Part shown: piece by piece, positions 22,940 to 34,960 of the stretch
How positions within the stretch are numbered: the first letter of the stretch is position 1
How the letters are laid out: the number at the start of each line of letters is the position of its first letter
The notes under the pieces: generated by a model
The model's input: only the letters and a program-made list of their open reading frames with translations
What the model was told of the DNA's origin: nothing
Database searches by the model: none
Translations under genes and position numbers: made by a program
NCBI RefSeq assembly: GCF_012489685.1
Contig: NC_080043.1
Span: 12,146,223-12,210,222, forward strand
Length of the DNA: 64,000 bases
DNA from: Lotus japonicus
Lineage: Eukaryota; Streptophyta; Magnoliopsida; Fabales; Fabaceae
Direction of reading: 5' to 3'

Positions 22940-24498
22940 AAGATTTGATTACAGGTGGCTTTCTTGACTTTCTATTAAATTATTCTTTGAATTTCTTGAT
23001 TGAATATTTGTTTCTTCAAATTTTGCTTCTCCTCTGGAAAGGAACTATGGACAACGTTGGGGAAAAAAAATTAATGATGGCATGGTGGCGTCACGCTTAC
23101 CATGAACTTTGCATTGTGGTCTTTTTTACGTTTTATACTTTTATTAGTTTTCTTAGATTATCCATTAATTTATCTGTTCAAGTTAATACTATTTCTTTCA
23201 TATGAGTATAATTTTTGAAAAAAAAATATTAATGCTTTAATTGTATTATAAAAGAACTTACATTTTGGAATAATTTTTTTAATAAAAAGTAATTTATAAA
23301 TGGAGACGAAAGGAGTATAAAGCACTGATGAGACTAATAATGACATTTATGTGTAATCATTGTATTTTAATTCCTCTATATATCAGTTTATCATCTGAAA
23401 AGTTAAAAGGATTAATTGGTTTTAAGAATCACTTTCGGTTTTAGTTTCTAATAAGTTTTCACTGTTTACTTTTAATTAAATAGCATTGAAAAGTTGTATT
23501 ATGTTTTGATGAAGAAGATTCTACTGTTAAAAGAAGGGAAATAGGCTGCAGCCTTTTCTTAGGTTGATGGAGAAATGAAGTACTTTTTTTTTCTAATTAA
23601 GACATGTGTCATCTTTTGGAGGCAATCCTAATGAGTTGGGAACATTCATATTGATCTGGATTCTCTCCAGCAGCTGGAGGGTCCAGCAATGTATACAACA
23701 CTTAAAAAAATTTAGTGTTTAAATTACTTTTTCACCTCAACACATCTCAACCATTAATTATTTTGATCTACGGCTATAAAGTATAAATGAGCCGTAGATG
23801 CTGGAGAGGATTTTGGGCTGGAGAGGATCCCAATCTCATTCATATTATGACGGAGTTTTTTCCATTCACAAGACTCGTAAAAAAAATCAAACATGTATCA
23901 CTTTAAACAACCACTCGTTGGTGGAGAAATTGAGTATGGAACACCGGGAACATTAAAAATTGAGTTTTTTAATGTGAAAATCGTTGTAGAGACTTTTGTA
24001 GAAATAATTTAATTGAATACTATATACTATATATTAAATAACTTCTACATGTTTAGGTTCTGAGTACACAATACTTTATGTTTTTTTCAGAAGCACACTA
24101 TTTTATGTAAAACTATGTCAACCATGGGAGCAAATCCGATAATGCATTGCACCAGAGATTTACCGTAATTTCTATCACAAATTGACCTTTCGTGTATAAA
24201 AACGTATAAAACTGCTCGTTTTAAACCAAAAGGGATTCAAATTGCACAAAAAACCTAACATTAAAGTTGAAAAGTGCAATTAAGAAAGAAAAAAACTACT
24301 AAAAAAGAAAACTTGTTAGCCTACGTCATGGTTACGAATGAAAGGAAAGAAGCCCCACCACAATATTCTACAAAGTACAAATCGAACACGTCCAAAATCC
24401 TAATTCTTATAATAATTGCTGACATTTCTTTATTTGGAGCCCATCATTTCTTTATTACGCCGCGCAGCCCTTCACATTTGAGAAACCGATCGAATTCA
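22940..24498. other. Intergenic DNA with a short MITE-like inverted repeat
   Basis: No gene seen. At about 23655-23832 the segment GGATTCTCTCCAGCAGCTGG ... GCTGGAGAGGATCCC forms short inverted ends around 150 bp of AT-rich DNA, as in small non-autonomous DNA transposons. Target duplications were not resolved. Confidence 0.35.
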
Positions 24499-24892
24499 AT
24501 GCGTTTCTGATACAAATTATGGTCCCGATATTATGTTGGCCATGTTATTTTTATCTACACTTTTATTTTACAACAGCGTTTCTGATACAAATTATGGTCC
24601 CGATATTATGTTGGCCATGTTATTTTTAGGGATAACCCTCTACTTGGTTCCTGTGGTTGTATGGCCGCCTGAAATTAGTCCCTCCCCGGAAATCTAAGTC
24701 ATCGGGTTTGGAAAGTGTGTGGAAATTAGTCCCTCCGGCGAGGACCTGCTACACACACTTTTTCAAACGCGAGGACTTAGATTTTCAGATTTTTCGGGGA
24801 GGGACTAATTTCAGACGGCCACACAACCACATGGACCAAGTAGAGGATTAACCCTTATTTTTATCTACACTTTTATTTTACAACAGCCAAGT
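24499..24892. repeat. 76-bp tandem duplication, second copy split by a MITE
   Basis: The segment GCGTTTCTGATACAAATTAT through TTATTTTACAACA (24499-24574) is repeated from 24575. The second copy is interrupted after GTTATTTTTA at 24628 and resumes at 24855, so the unbroken first copy serves as an empty-site control for the inserted element. Confidence 0.9.
24629..24854 (+). mobile_element. Mutator-like MITE, 226 bp, 9-bp target duplication
   Basis: Nearly the whole element is an inverted repeat. The ends read GGGATAACCCTCTACTTGGT and the inverse of GGGTTAATCCTCTACTTGGT, and the similarity continues for about 75 bp in each arm (CCTGTGGTTGTATGGCCGCC and so on). It is flanked by TTATTTTTA at 24620-24628 and 24855-24863. 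A 9-bp duplication is diagnostic of the Mutator superfamily. There is no coding capacity; the open frame across it is an accident of the inverted repeat. Confidence 0.9.
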
Positions 24893-25068
24893 TAAAGTGT
24901 TAGATACAACAAAAGATGTGAGATATATTTCCAAAATATGTAAACTTAGAAATATGTATTTGATTATTGGTTATATTATTAATGTTCGAGAATATGTCCA
25001 TTTAGTAATCTGGTCCAATGGGTAGGCATCATGCTACGGCAGTACGGATTAAGCAAAAAGTCACGTCA
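24864..25068. other. AT-rich spacer
   Basis: Nothing recognised in this short spacer. Confidence 0.4.
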
Positions 25069-25479
25069 CTAGGAGTTGAACCCGTGAGGCGCGATTGCAT
25101 TGCCAAGGGACGCGTTGTTAGACGAACCAACGTGTTGGTTGAGAATATTTCTGAACATTAATTGTATATGTGGGTTTTTAAGAAACTTTTTACCAAAAGG
25201 TTTCTTTTCACCAAGGGATGTTAATATCTCTATATAAAGAGATACTTGGGCAGAAAAACCAGAACATTCAAATGTGCGAAATTGGTATCTTCCATACAAA
25301 TTTCTCTTCCATTTCCATTGTTCTAAATCATCATTCACTTCACTAATGCATGAGTGAAGTGTGGGAATCATACTTCTGTAAACTATTATCAAAGATACGC
25401 TTGGTGTGTTAGTGCAAACCACATCAAGGAATTCAAAGTATCCTGAAGGGAATTCGCCGGTTTTCTCAATTGCATCCAA
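25069..25479 (-). CDS. Uncharacterised 136-residue open frame
   Basis: The frame starts MDAIEKTGEFPSGYFEFLDV and ends APHGFNS. It has mixed composition with several Cys and Trp residues, no signal peptide, no obvious membrane segment and no motif that I recognise. It is longer than neighbouring chance frames and starts with ATG, but there are no recognisable relatives nearby and no visible splice partners. It could be a small gene, a gene fragment or chance. Confidence 0.25.
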   Translation of the reverse strand: MDAIEKTGEFPSGYFEFLDVVCTNTPSVSLIIVYRSMIPTLHSCISEVNDDLEQWKWKRNLYGRYQFRTFECSGFSAQVSLYIEILTSLGEKKPFGKKFLKNPHIQLMFRNILNQHVGSSNNASLGNAIAPHGFNS

Positions 25480-25618
25480 TATACGTTAATTGGTGGGGGC
25501 GTATTTTAGTTTCCTAATTACCAAAAAAGCACAATGTCTTACATTAGGTCTAATTCAAGAATTTATTTATTAGGGTGTGTTGGTATCAAAATCAAATCAA
25601 TGTATCTATCTATCTTCA

Positions 25619-28303
25619 ATATATATATGTAAAGCACACTTGAGTTTTTGCATTTAATACATAAGAAAAACTCAAGTGTTGCATTGTATTAAAAGCATCC
25701 AAACAAAAAATAATTTGTAATAAATATATTAAACAATAATAAAATTAAAATTGAAAAAATTTATATTGTCAAAAACTATTCAACTACTTACATTAAATAA
25801 CAATATTTATAAATAATTACTTGAGTTTTGTATTTCACAAATATTAAAAATTAAATTTAATAAGAAAATAATATTTATTTACAAATAATTTAGATAAAAT
25901 TATCTATATATATATATGTAAAGCACACTTGAGTTTTTGCATTAAATACATAAGCAAAACTCAAGTGTTGCATATTAAAAGCATCCAAACAAAAAAATGT
26001 AATAAACATATTAAACAATAATTAAATTAAAATTGAAAAAAATTATATTGTCAAAAATTAAATAACAACATTCATAAACTTAAAATTTACTTGAGTTTCG
26101 TATTTCACAAATTTTTTTTTTCGTAAACAAAATATATTATTGAATGATAAAAAAAACATGAGAACAAGCTCTCTCATGATATGGGTCAAAACCAAACCAA
26201 ATAAAAAAAAGCATGCCATATCTCAACCTCTATAATGTGCTGTATTTCACAAATATTAAAAACTAAATTTAAAAAAAAAATAATATTTATAAACAAAAAT
26301 TTAGATAAAATAGTTTTAAAATAAAAAAACTATTTATATGTAAATGAGACTTGATTTTTACATTGAATACGTTAAAGCATAAAACTTTCATACCTTTGTA
26401 ATAATATATTAAAAAAAATTGTTCTGTCAAAAAATATTAAACCACTTACATTAATTAACAACATTCATCAACTTAAAATTTAATTTAAAAAAACACTAAA
26501 ATTATCTTAAGTTTTGCATTTTACAAATATTAAAAATTAAAGTTATTTAATAACAAATATTTTAAAATTGTAAAATGCCGCTAAAAGGTATTTAATGACT
26601 CGATGAAGCATAATATAGAGAAAAATAATAATAGCCAAAGTTGAATAAATGTTTGTTTTGAGAGGCCTGACCTATCCACTTAATGTGATCGTAGAGGCTC
26701 AAGGGATTAGTCGCATGACTATCGGATGTAAGAAAACATCCGCAAACCAAATAAGTTGAAAAAAAAACTAAATTCATAAGATAATATTTTAGGCAATTTT
26801 TGTCAAAAAGCTATTTAAATTATCACTTATTGTAATTCAAAAAGTTAAAATTAATTTGTTCTTCTTGGTCTTGACATGTCACAGTAAATGACTTTCCTGG
26901 TAAAAATATAAGAAATGATATCAAAACTTATTTCATAATATTAAACACTTATTACTTAACATTTTTTACGTAATTTAAATATTTTAAATAAACTTAATAA
27001 TTTTTGTTATTCTTAAATAAATAACAATTCTAATTGTTAAAATGATTTCCATGCTAATAATTAAATTTGAATAATATTAATTATTTATAAAAAACTATAA
27101 TATTATTTATTAAAATCTCTTAACACAATTCTTTTATATTTATAATAAAAAAATATTAATTTTATTTAGTTAAACTACAATAATTTTTATATAATGTTAA
27201 CAAAATTTGTAAGTAAACCCGTGCAATGCACGGGTATAATATCTAGTTTATATGTAAAAGAGACTTCTTTTGTAAAAAAAAATGTAGAGGAGACTTGAGT
27301 TTTACATTAAATACAATAAACCATAAAACTTTCATATGTTTTTAATAATATATTAAAGAAGAATTAAAAAGTGAAAAAATTGTATCGTCAAAAAATATTC
27401 AACTACTAACATTAAATAACAACATTCATCAACTTAAAATTGACTTTAAAAAAATACTGAAATTATCTTAAGTTTTGCATTTGACAAATATTAAAAATTA
27501 AAATTATTTAATAATAAGTAATATAGATAAAATATTTTAAAATTGAAAAATTCCGCTAAAAGGTATTTAATATTAACTAAAAATATATGTGCATTATTAA
27601 AAAAATGTTTAAATATATTTTTTGTTGTATGATATATTTGTAAAAATTACTCGAGGAAGCATAATAGAGAAAAATGATAATAGCCAAAGTTGTATAAATG
27701 TTTGTTGTGAGAGGTATGACCTATCCACTTAACGTGATTGTAGCTTAAGGGATTAGTCTCATGGCTATCGGCTGTGAAAAAAACATTCGCAAACCAAATA
27801 AGTTGAAAAAATTATATTCACTAGATAATATTTTAGGTTATTTTTTTGTCAAAATGCTATTTAAGTTTTCACTTATTATAATTCAAAAAGTTAAAATTAA
27901 TTTATTATTCTTGGCCTTAACATGTCACAACAAATGACGTTTTAGGTAAAAAGTATAAAAAAAAATATTAAAACTTATTTCATGACATTAAACACTTACT
28001 ATTACTTAACATTTTTTACGTAATTTAAATATTTCAAATTAACTTAATAATTTTTCATATTATTAAATAAATAAAATTTTTAATTATTAAAATTATTTCT
28101 ATGCTAATAATTAAATTTGAGTAGTATTAATTATTTATAAAAAAGAACTATAATAATATTTATTGAAATGTCTTAACACAATTTTTTTTATATTTATAAT
28201 AGAAAATATTTTTATTTTTATTTAGTTATACTATAATAATTTTTATATAATGTTAAAAAAATATTGTATGTAAACCCGTGCAACGCACGGGTATAATATC
28301 TAG
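25619..28303 (+). mobile_element. Tandem array of non-autonomous Helitrons
   Basis: Several related AT-rich units lie head to tail. Two unit ends show the Helitron 3' signature. ACCCGTGCAATGCACGGGT, a near-perfect hairpin at 27217-27235, is followed by ATAATATCTAG (CTAG at 27243-27246). The same hairpin with CAACG in the loop at 28274-28292 is followed by ATAATATCTAG ending at 28303. Unit starts are related too: TATATATGTAAAGCACACTT at about 25622 and 25910, and TATATGTAAAAGAGACTT after the first 3' end. The bodies share long passages, for example AGGTATTTAATATT/AGGTATTTAATGAC and GTCATTTACTGTGACATGTC-like blocks. No Rep/helicase is encoded. Confidence 0.75.
27217..27247 (+). repeat. Helitron 3' hairpin and CTAG end, first
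   Basis: A 19-base palindrome (ACCCGTGCA-A-TGCACGGGT) lies 7 bases before CTAG followed by T, matching the Helitron rule of a GC-rich hairpin just before a CTRR end inserted at a T. Confidence 0.8.
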
Positions 28304-28304
28304 T
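28274..28304 (+). repeat. Helitron 3' hairpin and CTAG end, second
   Basis: This has the same structure as the first, with one loop base different (CAACG for CAATG). The DNA just after it starts TATATATGTAAAAGAAAACT, which again looks like a Helitron 5' start, cut short by the copia sequence that follows. Confidence 0.8.
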
Positions 28305-28424
28305 ATATATGTAAAAGAAAACTGAATATTTGCATAAAATACATTAAATATATAAAAAATTATTTTAAATACATTAGATAATAAAATTAGAAGCTAAAAA
28401 AAACTACATCTACTTTATTATTCA

Positions 28425-29750
28425 ATTCAATTGGTGGTGAAAAGTTTCAGACAGACAAATGATGTTGATTTCAATGAGATTTTTTCACCTGTGGTGAAGA
28501 TGTCATCCATTAGAACCGTGTTGAGTTTGACTGCTACTCTTGATTTGGAGGTGTAGCAAATATATGTAAAAACTGCTTTCCTTCATCGTGATTTGGAGGA
28601 AGAGATTTACATGAAATAACCTGATGGTTTCCTTGTTGAAGGCAAATAAGACTATGTTTGCAGATTGAGAAAGAGCCAATATGGCTTAAAGCAGACTCCG
28701 AGTTAGTGGTACAAGAAGTTTGAGTCTGTTATATTTGAGCAAGGCTACAAGAAGACTACTTCTTATCATTGTGTCCTTATTAAAAAGTTTGCTGATGATG
28801 ATTTCATAATGATGTTATTGTATGTTGATGACATGCTTATTGTTGGAAGAAAATATTTCCATGTTTGACAGGTTAAAGAAGCATTGGGTGAATCATTTTC
28901 CATGAAAAACATGAGAGCTGTTAAGCAGATTCTTGCTATAAGAATCATATGTGATAATAGGAAAGAGAAGAAACTTTGGTTGTCACAGGAACACTATGTT
29001 AATAGTGTGCTACAAAGGTTTCAGATGGAAAAGGCTAAGGCGGTAAGTACTCATCTTGCTACTCATTTTAAATTGAGTGCTAAACATAGTCCTTCAAATG
29101 AATCTAAAAATCAGATATGCATCGGGTTCCTTATGCATCTGTTGTGGGTAGTTTGATGTATGCAATGGTGTGCACAAGATCAGATATAGCGTATTGTTGG
29201 TACAATCAGTAGATTTTCGTCAAATCCAAGTAGAGAGCATTGAAACAATGTTAAATGGATTTCGAGGTGTCTTTGTGGTACTAGTAATTTGAGGCTTTTT
29301 TTCGGAGGTCATAAGTCTACCCTTGTGGGCTATACTAATTCTGATATAGATGGAGACAATGATTCTAGAAAGTCCACTTCAGGCTACTTGATTAAGTTTG
29401 CAGTGGGAATTGTAGCATAGCAATCTAGATTGCAGAAGTGTGTATTGTCCACTACTGAGGCAAAGTTAATTGTCATTACAAAAGCATGCAATGAGTTGAT
29501 TTGGTTGAAGAAGTTCTAGCAGGAGCTTGATTTTAATTAGGACAAATACTTGTTATTTTGTGATAGGCAAGGTGCGATTCATGGATACGTGATGCATTGG
29601 ATATTGATTTGTTGGAATTGGCCAAGGTTCATATAGATGATAATAGTGTTGCTAATATGATGACTAAGACATTACCAACAAGCAAGTTCGAAACTTTTTG
29701 TAAGATCGCCGGTTTGGTGATTCTCTCCACATAGTTGTGAGGGAGAGATT
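28425..29750 (+). pseudogene. Ty1-copia reverse transcriptase-RNase H remnant
   Basis: This is the 3' half of a Ty1-copia pol. The reverse transcriptase is recognisable from NEIFSPVVKMSSIRTVLS, the QYGLKQTP segment and MLLYVDDMLIVG, which carries the catalytic YVDD. An RNase H part follows with SRKSTSGYLI and LSTTEAKLIVITKACNELIW. The tail NSVANMMTKTLPTSKF is the usual copia C-terminus. At least five in-frame stops and one or more frameshifts make it non-functional. A purine tract (GTGAGGGAGAGATT) lies directly before the LTR at 29751. The gag, protease and integrase regions and the 5' LTR are missing. Confidence 0.9.
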
Positions 29751-30470
29751 TGTTGAGGTTTTGGGATCCCTTCCTACGTGGAGAAAGGGCCAAATTGTCC
29801 AAGCCCACTTATCACACTTAAGTGGGTGGGGTGGGTAGCTCACATGGTTGAACTAAGGGTAATTGCAGATGAAGGGTCAGGGTTCGAACCCTGAGAAAGG
29901 ATAATTTGTACTAATTTACTAACAACTAGCATTTGCCTATAAAAAAAAACTTATCACACTTAAGCAAGTGGAGAGGGGTCAGTTAGGGCATATGAGAGAG
30001 GTATGATTTGGTAAAGAGGAGCAAGAGAAACTTTGACGGTAGATTTTTGACTCATTGGTACTTCAATCTGGACGGTTGGATCAGCGAGAAGTGATCCGAG
30101 GTGGGAGAAATTGGCCGTGGGCAGCAACAATCTTTTCTAGTTTTTCAGATTCTCTAAGTTCTCTATTTTGAATTTCTTGATTAGTTGATTGGTAATTATT
30201 CAGCAAATTTGTGTTGTGTTTTTTATACTCTCTTGTACCCTTATTTGATCATAGTGAAGCTTAATTACTGACATGTGTCCGTGGTTGTTTATTGCTCACA
30301 TTGAGAAGGTTTTTCCACGTTAAAAATTTTAGTGTCTCTTTGATTGTGATTTTTAATTGCTGCATTATTTGTTATTGCTTCTCACGTATTCAACAAGTTA
30401 GAGAAATTATTATCCACTGCTTATTGCTATGTTCAAGTTGTCATTGTTGATTGTGTTGAATTTCCCATAA
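29751..30470 (+). repeat. 3' LTR of the Ty1-copia remnant, with SINE inside
   Basis: It starts TGTTGAGGTTTTGGGATCCC immediately after the polypurine tract and runs to about 30470 (GTTGAATTTCCCATAA). It includes a SINE insertion at 29823-29948, so the LTR itself is close to 580 bp. The right boundary is approximate, because the partner LTR is absent. Confidence 0.65.
29823..29948 (+). mobile_element. tRNA-derived SINE with 16-bp target duplication
   Basis: A 126-bp insert has an RNA polymerase III promoter: an A-box-like GGTAGCTCACATGG near its 5' end and a B box (GGTTCGAACCC) about 45 bp later, as in a tRNA. It ends in an A-run. It is bounded by perfect direct repeats ACTTATCACACTTAAG at 29807-29822 and 29949-29964. 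It sits inside the copia LTR, so it is younger than that element. It has no clover-leaf acceptor pairing and is not a tRNA gene. Confidence 0.9.
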
Positions 30471-30584
30471 AGATATTTCTCAAAAGAAAATGTTCTATCT
30501 CCAAAACATTTCTAGACTACAAAAAACCCTATTCTTCAGTTGAAAGTGTGGCTAAGATGAGATGACATCATTAAAATAGAAGGA

Positions 30585-30845
30585 CATATGGTGTTGTAGT
30601 TCATCCATCTGATAGGGACGCTTGGAAGCACTTTGATGACAAGTATTTGGACTTTGAAAGAGATCCAATGAATGTGAGACTAGGCCTATGTTCCAATGAT
30701 TTTAGGCCTTACATTTAGGTGTCACCTAGTTCCTACTCGTGTTGTCCTGTAATGTTTATACCTTACAACCTTGGGCATGAATTGCGCATATGACAAAACC
30801 ATACATGTTTCTGATATGTCTTGTACCTGGCCATCAAACGCATGC
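30585..30845 (+). pseudogene. CACTA transposase (TnpD, Transposase_21) fragment
   Basis: Conceptual translation gives HPSDRDAWKHFDDKYLDFER followed by DPMNVRLGLCSND. After a damaged stretch it reads SYSCCPVMFIPYNL. This is the conserved block of plant CACTA TnpD transposases (usually WK.FD..YP.FA...RNVRLGL..DGF and W.V...PYNLPP.MC). It contains stops and gaps. No ends of the parent element were identified. Confidence 0.75.
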
Positions 30846-31126
30846 AGTAACTTGCAAAGTATTGCAAAAGGATGATGCAAAAGGGGCCAAGTATATTTTT
30901 AGCCTATTGCAAAAATCTTACAAACTTCTTTATTTGACAAATCAATAACCACAGTACCATACAAGTTACAACAGCAAAATAAAACTCAATACAAAGCGTT
31001 GACTTTTTGAATAATAAAAGTGTATTACTGGAAACCACAAAAAACTGAACTCAACATTCTATATGAATAGAAGATGCTTTAGGATTTTCAAGCATCCTTG
31101 AATTGTATGTCTTTGTTGAACCAACA

Positions 31127-32541
31127 TTATGCAGCTTCCTTGAGCTTCTTGGTGATAGTGGCAATATACTTCCCTTGGTGGAATGCTTGCTCCAATTCAA
31201 GCTTTGTGGGCTGTCTAGAGCCATCACCAGCATAAGTTCCTGAACCATATGGACTTCCACCTTTGAGTTCCTCCATTTCAAACATTCCAGCACCAAATGT
31301 ATATCCAATTGGAACAAATAACATTCCATGATGAACCAACTGAGTTATAGCAGTGAGCCTGTCATACATAAATTCCACAATTCCTGACCATTAACATTTC
31401 ATTCTTCTTAATTATATCATGTTTAAATCAACCTATTTTTCATCAAACTCAATTCTGGTAACCAGAAGCTATTCAAAGAAGCTTCTCCCCAAGAATCGAT
31501 TCTGACTTTGAATAAATCAATGTAGAAAGATTTCCAAACATGCTATCATCAGGTAGAAACTCTTACGCTGTTGTCTCTTGTCCACCACCTTGGGAACCTG
31601 TGCTGTAGAAGAGTCCAGCAGGCTTGCCAGCAAGTTGTTGTGTTTTCCATAGACCTCCAGTTGAATCTAGAAAAGCTTTAAACTGAGCAGCCATCATTCC
31701 AAATCTTGTTGGGAAGCCAAACACGAATCCATCACCCTCAGAGAGTTCATGAGGGGTAATGATTGGTACATCACTCTTAGGTGGAGCCCCCATCTTACCA
31801 AGCACCTCTTCTGGCAGTATCTCAGGTACCTGTTCAAAATTTCAATATAGTCAACAAAGAAAATTTAAAATCTCTTCTCATATTTAGCAAAAGTGAATTT
31901 GAGCAGAATATTTTTATATCATATTGACTACAAAATGTCATAAAATGTAGGTCCAAAAGCATGTGGAGTCCTTCACTTGGTATAGTGTTAAAAGAGCAAT
32001 GATTGAGGTGATCAAAAGTTTAGAGATGTCATGAAACATTGGAAAAAAAATGATGGGAAATCTGAACCGAACTTGTTACAGGGGACAATGATATATTGAA
32101 ATCAATCATCAGCTATAAGTACATAACTATCTAAAACTGCCAACAGGGTAATAATAATACATTGAAGAAATACTATTTTGTTTGTGTATTGGGTGTTACT
32201 AATTATTTGCAATTTCATGCTTTAATGAAATTGAATTTGTTGGATAAAACATAAATATACATGCCTGCCATAGTGTGGCCTCAACACCTTCAACAGAATC
32301 AGCTCCCTTCTTTATTTCTTTTGCTAGTCCCTCCACATGCCGGTACATTGAGTAGTACCTGTCAAAGTAATGCAAAATTTTCATTTTGTCAATAAATCTG
32401 ATCAAAATTGGATTGACAAAGACAATGTGAGACAGAGAATATCTCTGCATATAAACAAAGATCTTAACAAGTTAAGGAAAGCAAATTAATGATACAAGAT
32501 AGATCAAAAGATGCATACACAATATAAACTTTTACAGCCAT
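31127..32541 (-). CDS. FQR1-like NAD(P)H:quinone oxidoreductase, copy 2
   Basis: Four coding exons (32519-32541, 32265-32358, 31567-31829, 31127-31358) have exactly the same lengths as copy 1 (23, 94, 263 and 232 nt) and give 203 residues. It opens [11 protein letters not shown] and keeps the flavodoxin motifs [19 protein letters not shown] and [10 protein letters not shown]. As in copy 1, the FMN phosphate loop has Arg at position 14 (YSMYRHVE). Intron 2 again begins GC (CAG|GCATGT). Long matching stretches continue into introns, the 3' flank (about 30885 onward against 21390 onward) and the upstream region, so copies 1 and 2 are a recent duplication. The enzyme is expected to be soluble or plasma-membrane associated, and to reduce quinones with NAD(P)H using FMN. 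Confidence 0.95.
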
Positions 32542-32625
32542 TGATGATCTTCTAAGGAATCTCTGTGTTTCTGTGCTTTACTAATACTTGAGTCGAGGAA
32601 TGCAGAATAGTTGAATGAGCAAGCC

Positions 32626-32634
32626 ATATTTATA
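32626..32634 (-). promoter_or_regulatory. TATA box of FQR1-like copy 2
   Basis: TATAAATATGG on the minus strand, about 85-90 bp upstream of the start codon, matching the position in copy 1. Confidence 0.6.
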
Positions 32635-32699
32635 GGTGAATATAACATTTGATTAAGATGGCTTTGCTTGACATTCTATCAAATTCTCATTTGATTTCT

Positions 32700-34912
32700 T
32701 CGTTGTGTTTTTTTCTTCAAATTTTGCATCTCCTTGGGAAATAGTGACACCTTTGACCCGAAAGTTATTGATGATGACATGGTAGCGTCATGCTTACCAT
32801 GAGCTTTGCATTGTGGTTTTGTTTAGGTTCCCCCACTACTCCATTGAGTCCATTCCATTGCACCATTGCTGAAAGAATTCTCAAACAACGGATATGACTT
32901 CATTATTGCATTACTCACTTTCAAATATCATCAATACTACCTCTATTTTTTATTAACCGTCTACTATGGGAAAAAAATATTTGTTCTTACATATCATATC
33001 TCTCAACTTAGAGTTTCAAGAGAGCATTAAATGATATTTTTTTCCGAGAAATGCCTTTAAATGAAAAATAAACGAGGAAAGATAAAATACATTCTAAAGG
33101 GTGAAATAAGAAAACAAATAATACTTTCATGAAAATTAACAAAATTAATTGCATTCCTTAATATGTGTGTTTCTTCTTTCTCTGGGCAGTTAAATAGGAA
33201 TAAATATAATAATAATTTATCCACATACAAATCCTCCGAGATAGTAAAGGGAGAAAGTAAGAAATAAAAAGTTAATGCGTTTGGTTTCTTAGAAGTGTGA
33301 AAAACGTTTCATATCGGAAAGTGTGATTTATTATTCCAATGCACTTCAACGAACACAGTATTTTCACCGCTTTTTTTCGTATTTTTCTTTTATCTAAATG
33401 TATGACATGACTCATGAACCAACCGAACCACTCGACTCACATGTAGGTTGGATTGGTAAAAACTACCCATATGTTGAACTGGCTAGAAATTAGGTTAGTT
33501 AACCTACCCAACCCACAACTTATGGTGGGCCGCCCGCTTGTATTTTCTGGCTTGAGCCAAACTGTCTCGAATCACTTTTTTTAGGGCCCGTGGTGAGCCA
33601 ACTCACATGAACCGGATTGATTTACTTTGACTAGGAACGTGGGATCGACTCACCAATCCAACCCACCGGCTAGGTGAGGCAGGGCGAGTAAAACAATCTA
33701 GCTTGTGAACCCACGTAATCTGCTAAATTCAGTATGAATACTGATCCTACAAATGCAATTAAAATGAAAAATAACATCTAAATCTATGTCATATACTGAA
33801 ATTTGTGGTGATATAGTGAAATGTTATGATGGCAGTGTTGGAGGATGGAAACCAAATGCAGGAGAATAACATCATTTACGTAATAAATTAGCTGTAATAA
33901 CTGTAAATAGTGTAAAAATAATTTAATCATAAAATTTCCCCTCTTTTTTGAACTGAAAAAAGTAAAGAGTTATTTCCCCTCCTCTTTCTTCCCTTAAACC
34001 AAACGGGATACTAATTTAAATGCCTAATCTTCCTTCCTCTTCTTTCCATTAAAATTCCTTCCCTGACCTCCTCTTTTATCGGCTTCCCTCTTTTAAACCA
34101 AACAGCAAACACACCTTTATCCTATCCATAGGCAGTAAATGTTGATTAAAACATTGTGGTATTAATTGAAACATTGTATCTATTTCTTTTCATTAATATT
34201 TAAAAAATTCATCTATTTAGTATATATAATTAAAGAGAGATGAACATTCAACTTGAAAAAATTTGACAGAATATACAATCCAGACTCCAGAGGATAAAGA
34301 TCCTCATGACTTTATTTTATGTCTTCAGTGTTCCGGCATTGCTAGTAATTTTTTTTTTGAACTGTGATAAAGAAACATTTGGTGGCTGCGCAGCTTAATA
34401 AACAAATGATGGGCTGAGAAATTATATAATCGGAAAGAGACAATGTTAGCATTATTTTTTAGGAACACTTCAAATGAAGCTGAAGCCTTAGTACATCAGA
34501 TTAAAGGATAGGTTCAATGTTAGCATTATTATAAGAGTTAACAAAAAAGTAATAATAATAATAAAGAAGCATAAATTCTGATGCACAAAATTAAAAAAAA
34601 TGTTGTTAGTCGTCCAATTTGGTGCTGGTCAGTTGTCACAATATTATGCTGATTTTTTAAAATATTAAGGACTGAACAGACGCTAAATTAAACTGCCGGC
34701 AAATTTGTATTTTTCTTTCATTTAATAAATTTTGCGTCAGACCTTGAAAAATAATTGCGCCAGTCAAGTCAATATTTAGACGTAAAAGCTGATAAAGATG
34801 GGATGACATATATATATTTATAAAAACATTATAGCATACTTTCATAAAAAATAATGAAAAAATAATAATTATTTTTTTTTTGAAAAGGAAAATATAATTA
34901 TTGTTTACAAGT
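32700..34912. other. Intergenic AT-rich DNA
   Basis: No gene seen. At 34365-34470 there is a block starting ATAAAGAAACATTTGGTGGC that recurs at 45903-46010, upstream of copy 3 (see findings). At 33400-33720 there are degenerate repeats of AACCGAACC-like and CAACCCAC-like words of unknown family. Confidence 0.4.
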
Positions 34913-34960
34913 TTCATAACATTGTTTTCAAGCCGGGGTTTTTGGCTCCATCCGTTCAGT

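Noticed and set aside
27217..27235. GC hairpin followed by AT-rich DNA, like an intrinsic terminator
   Set aside because: The genome is eukaryotic, and the hairpin plus CTAG recurs as the 3' end of Helitron units.
29836..29894. tRNA-like A and B boxes suggesting a tRNA gene
   Set aside because: The acceptor stem does not pair, and the segment is a 126-bp unit with an A-tail and 16-bp target duplication, so it is a SINE.
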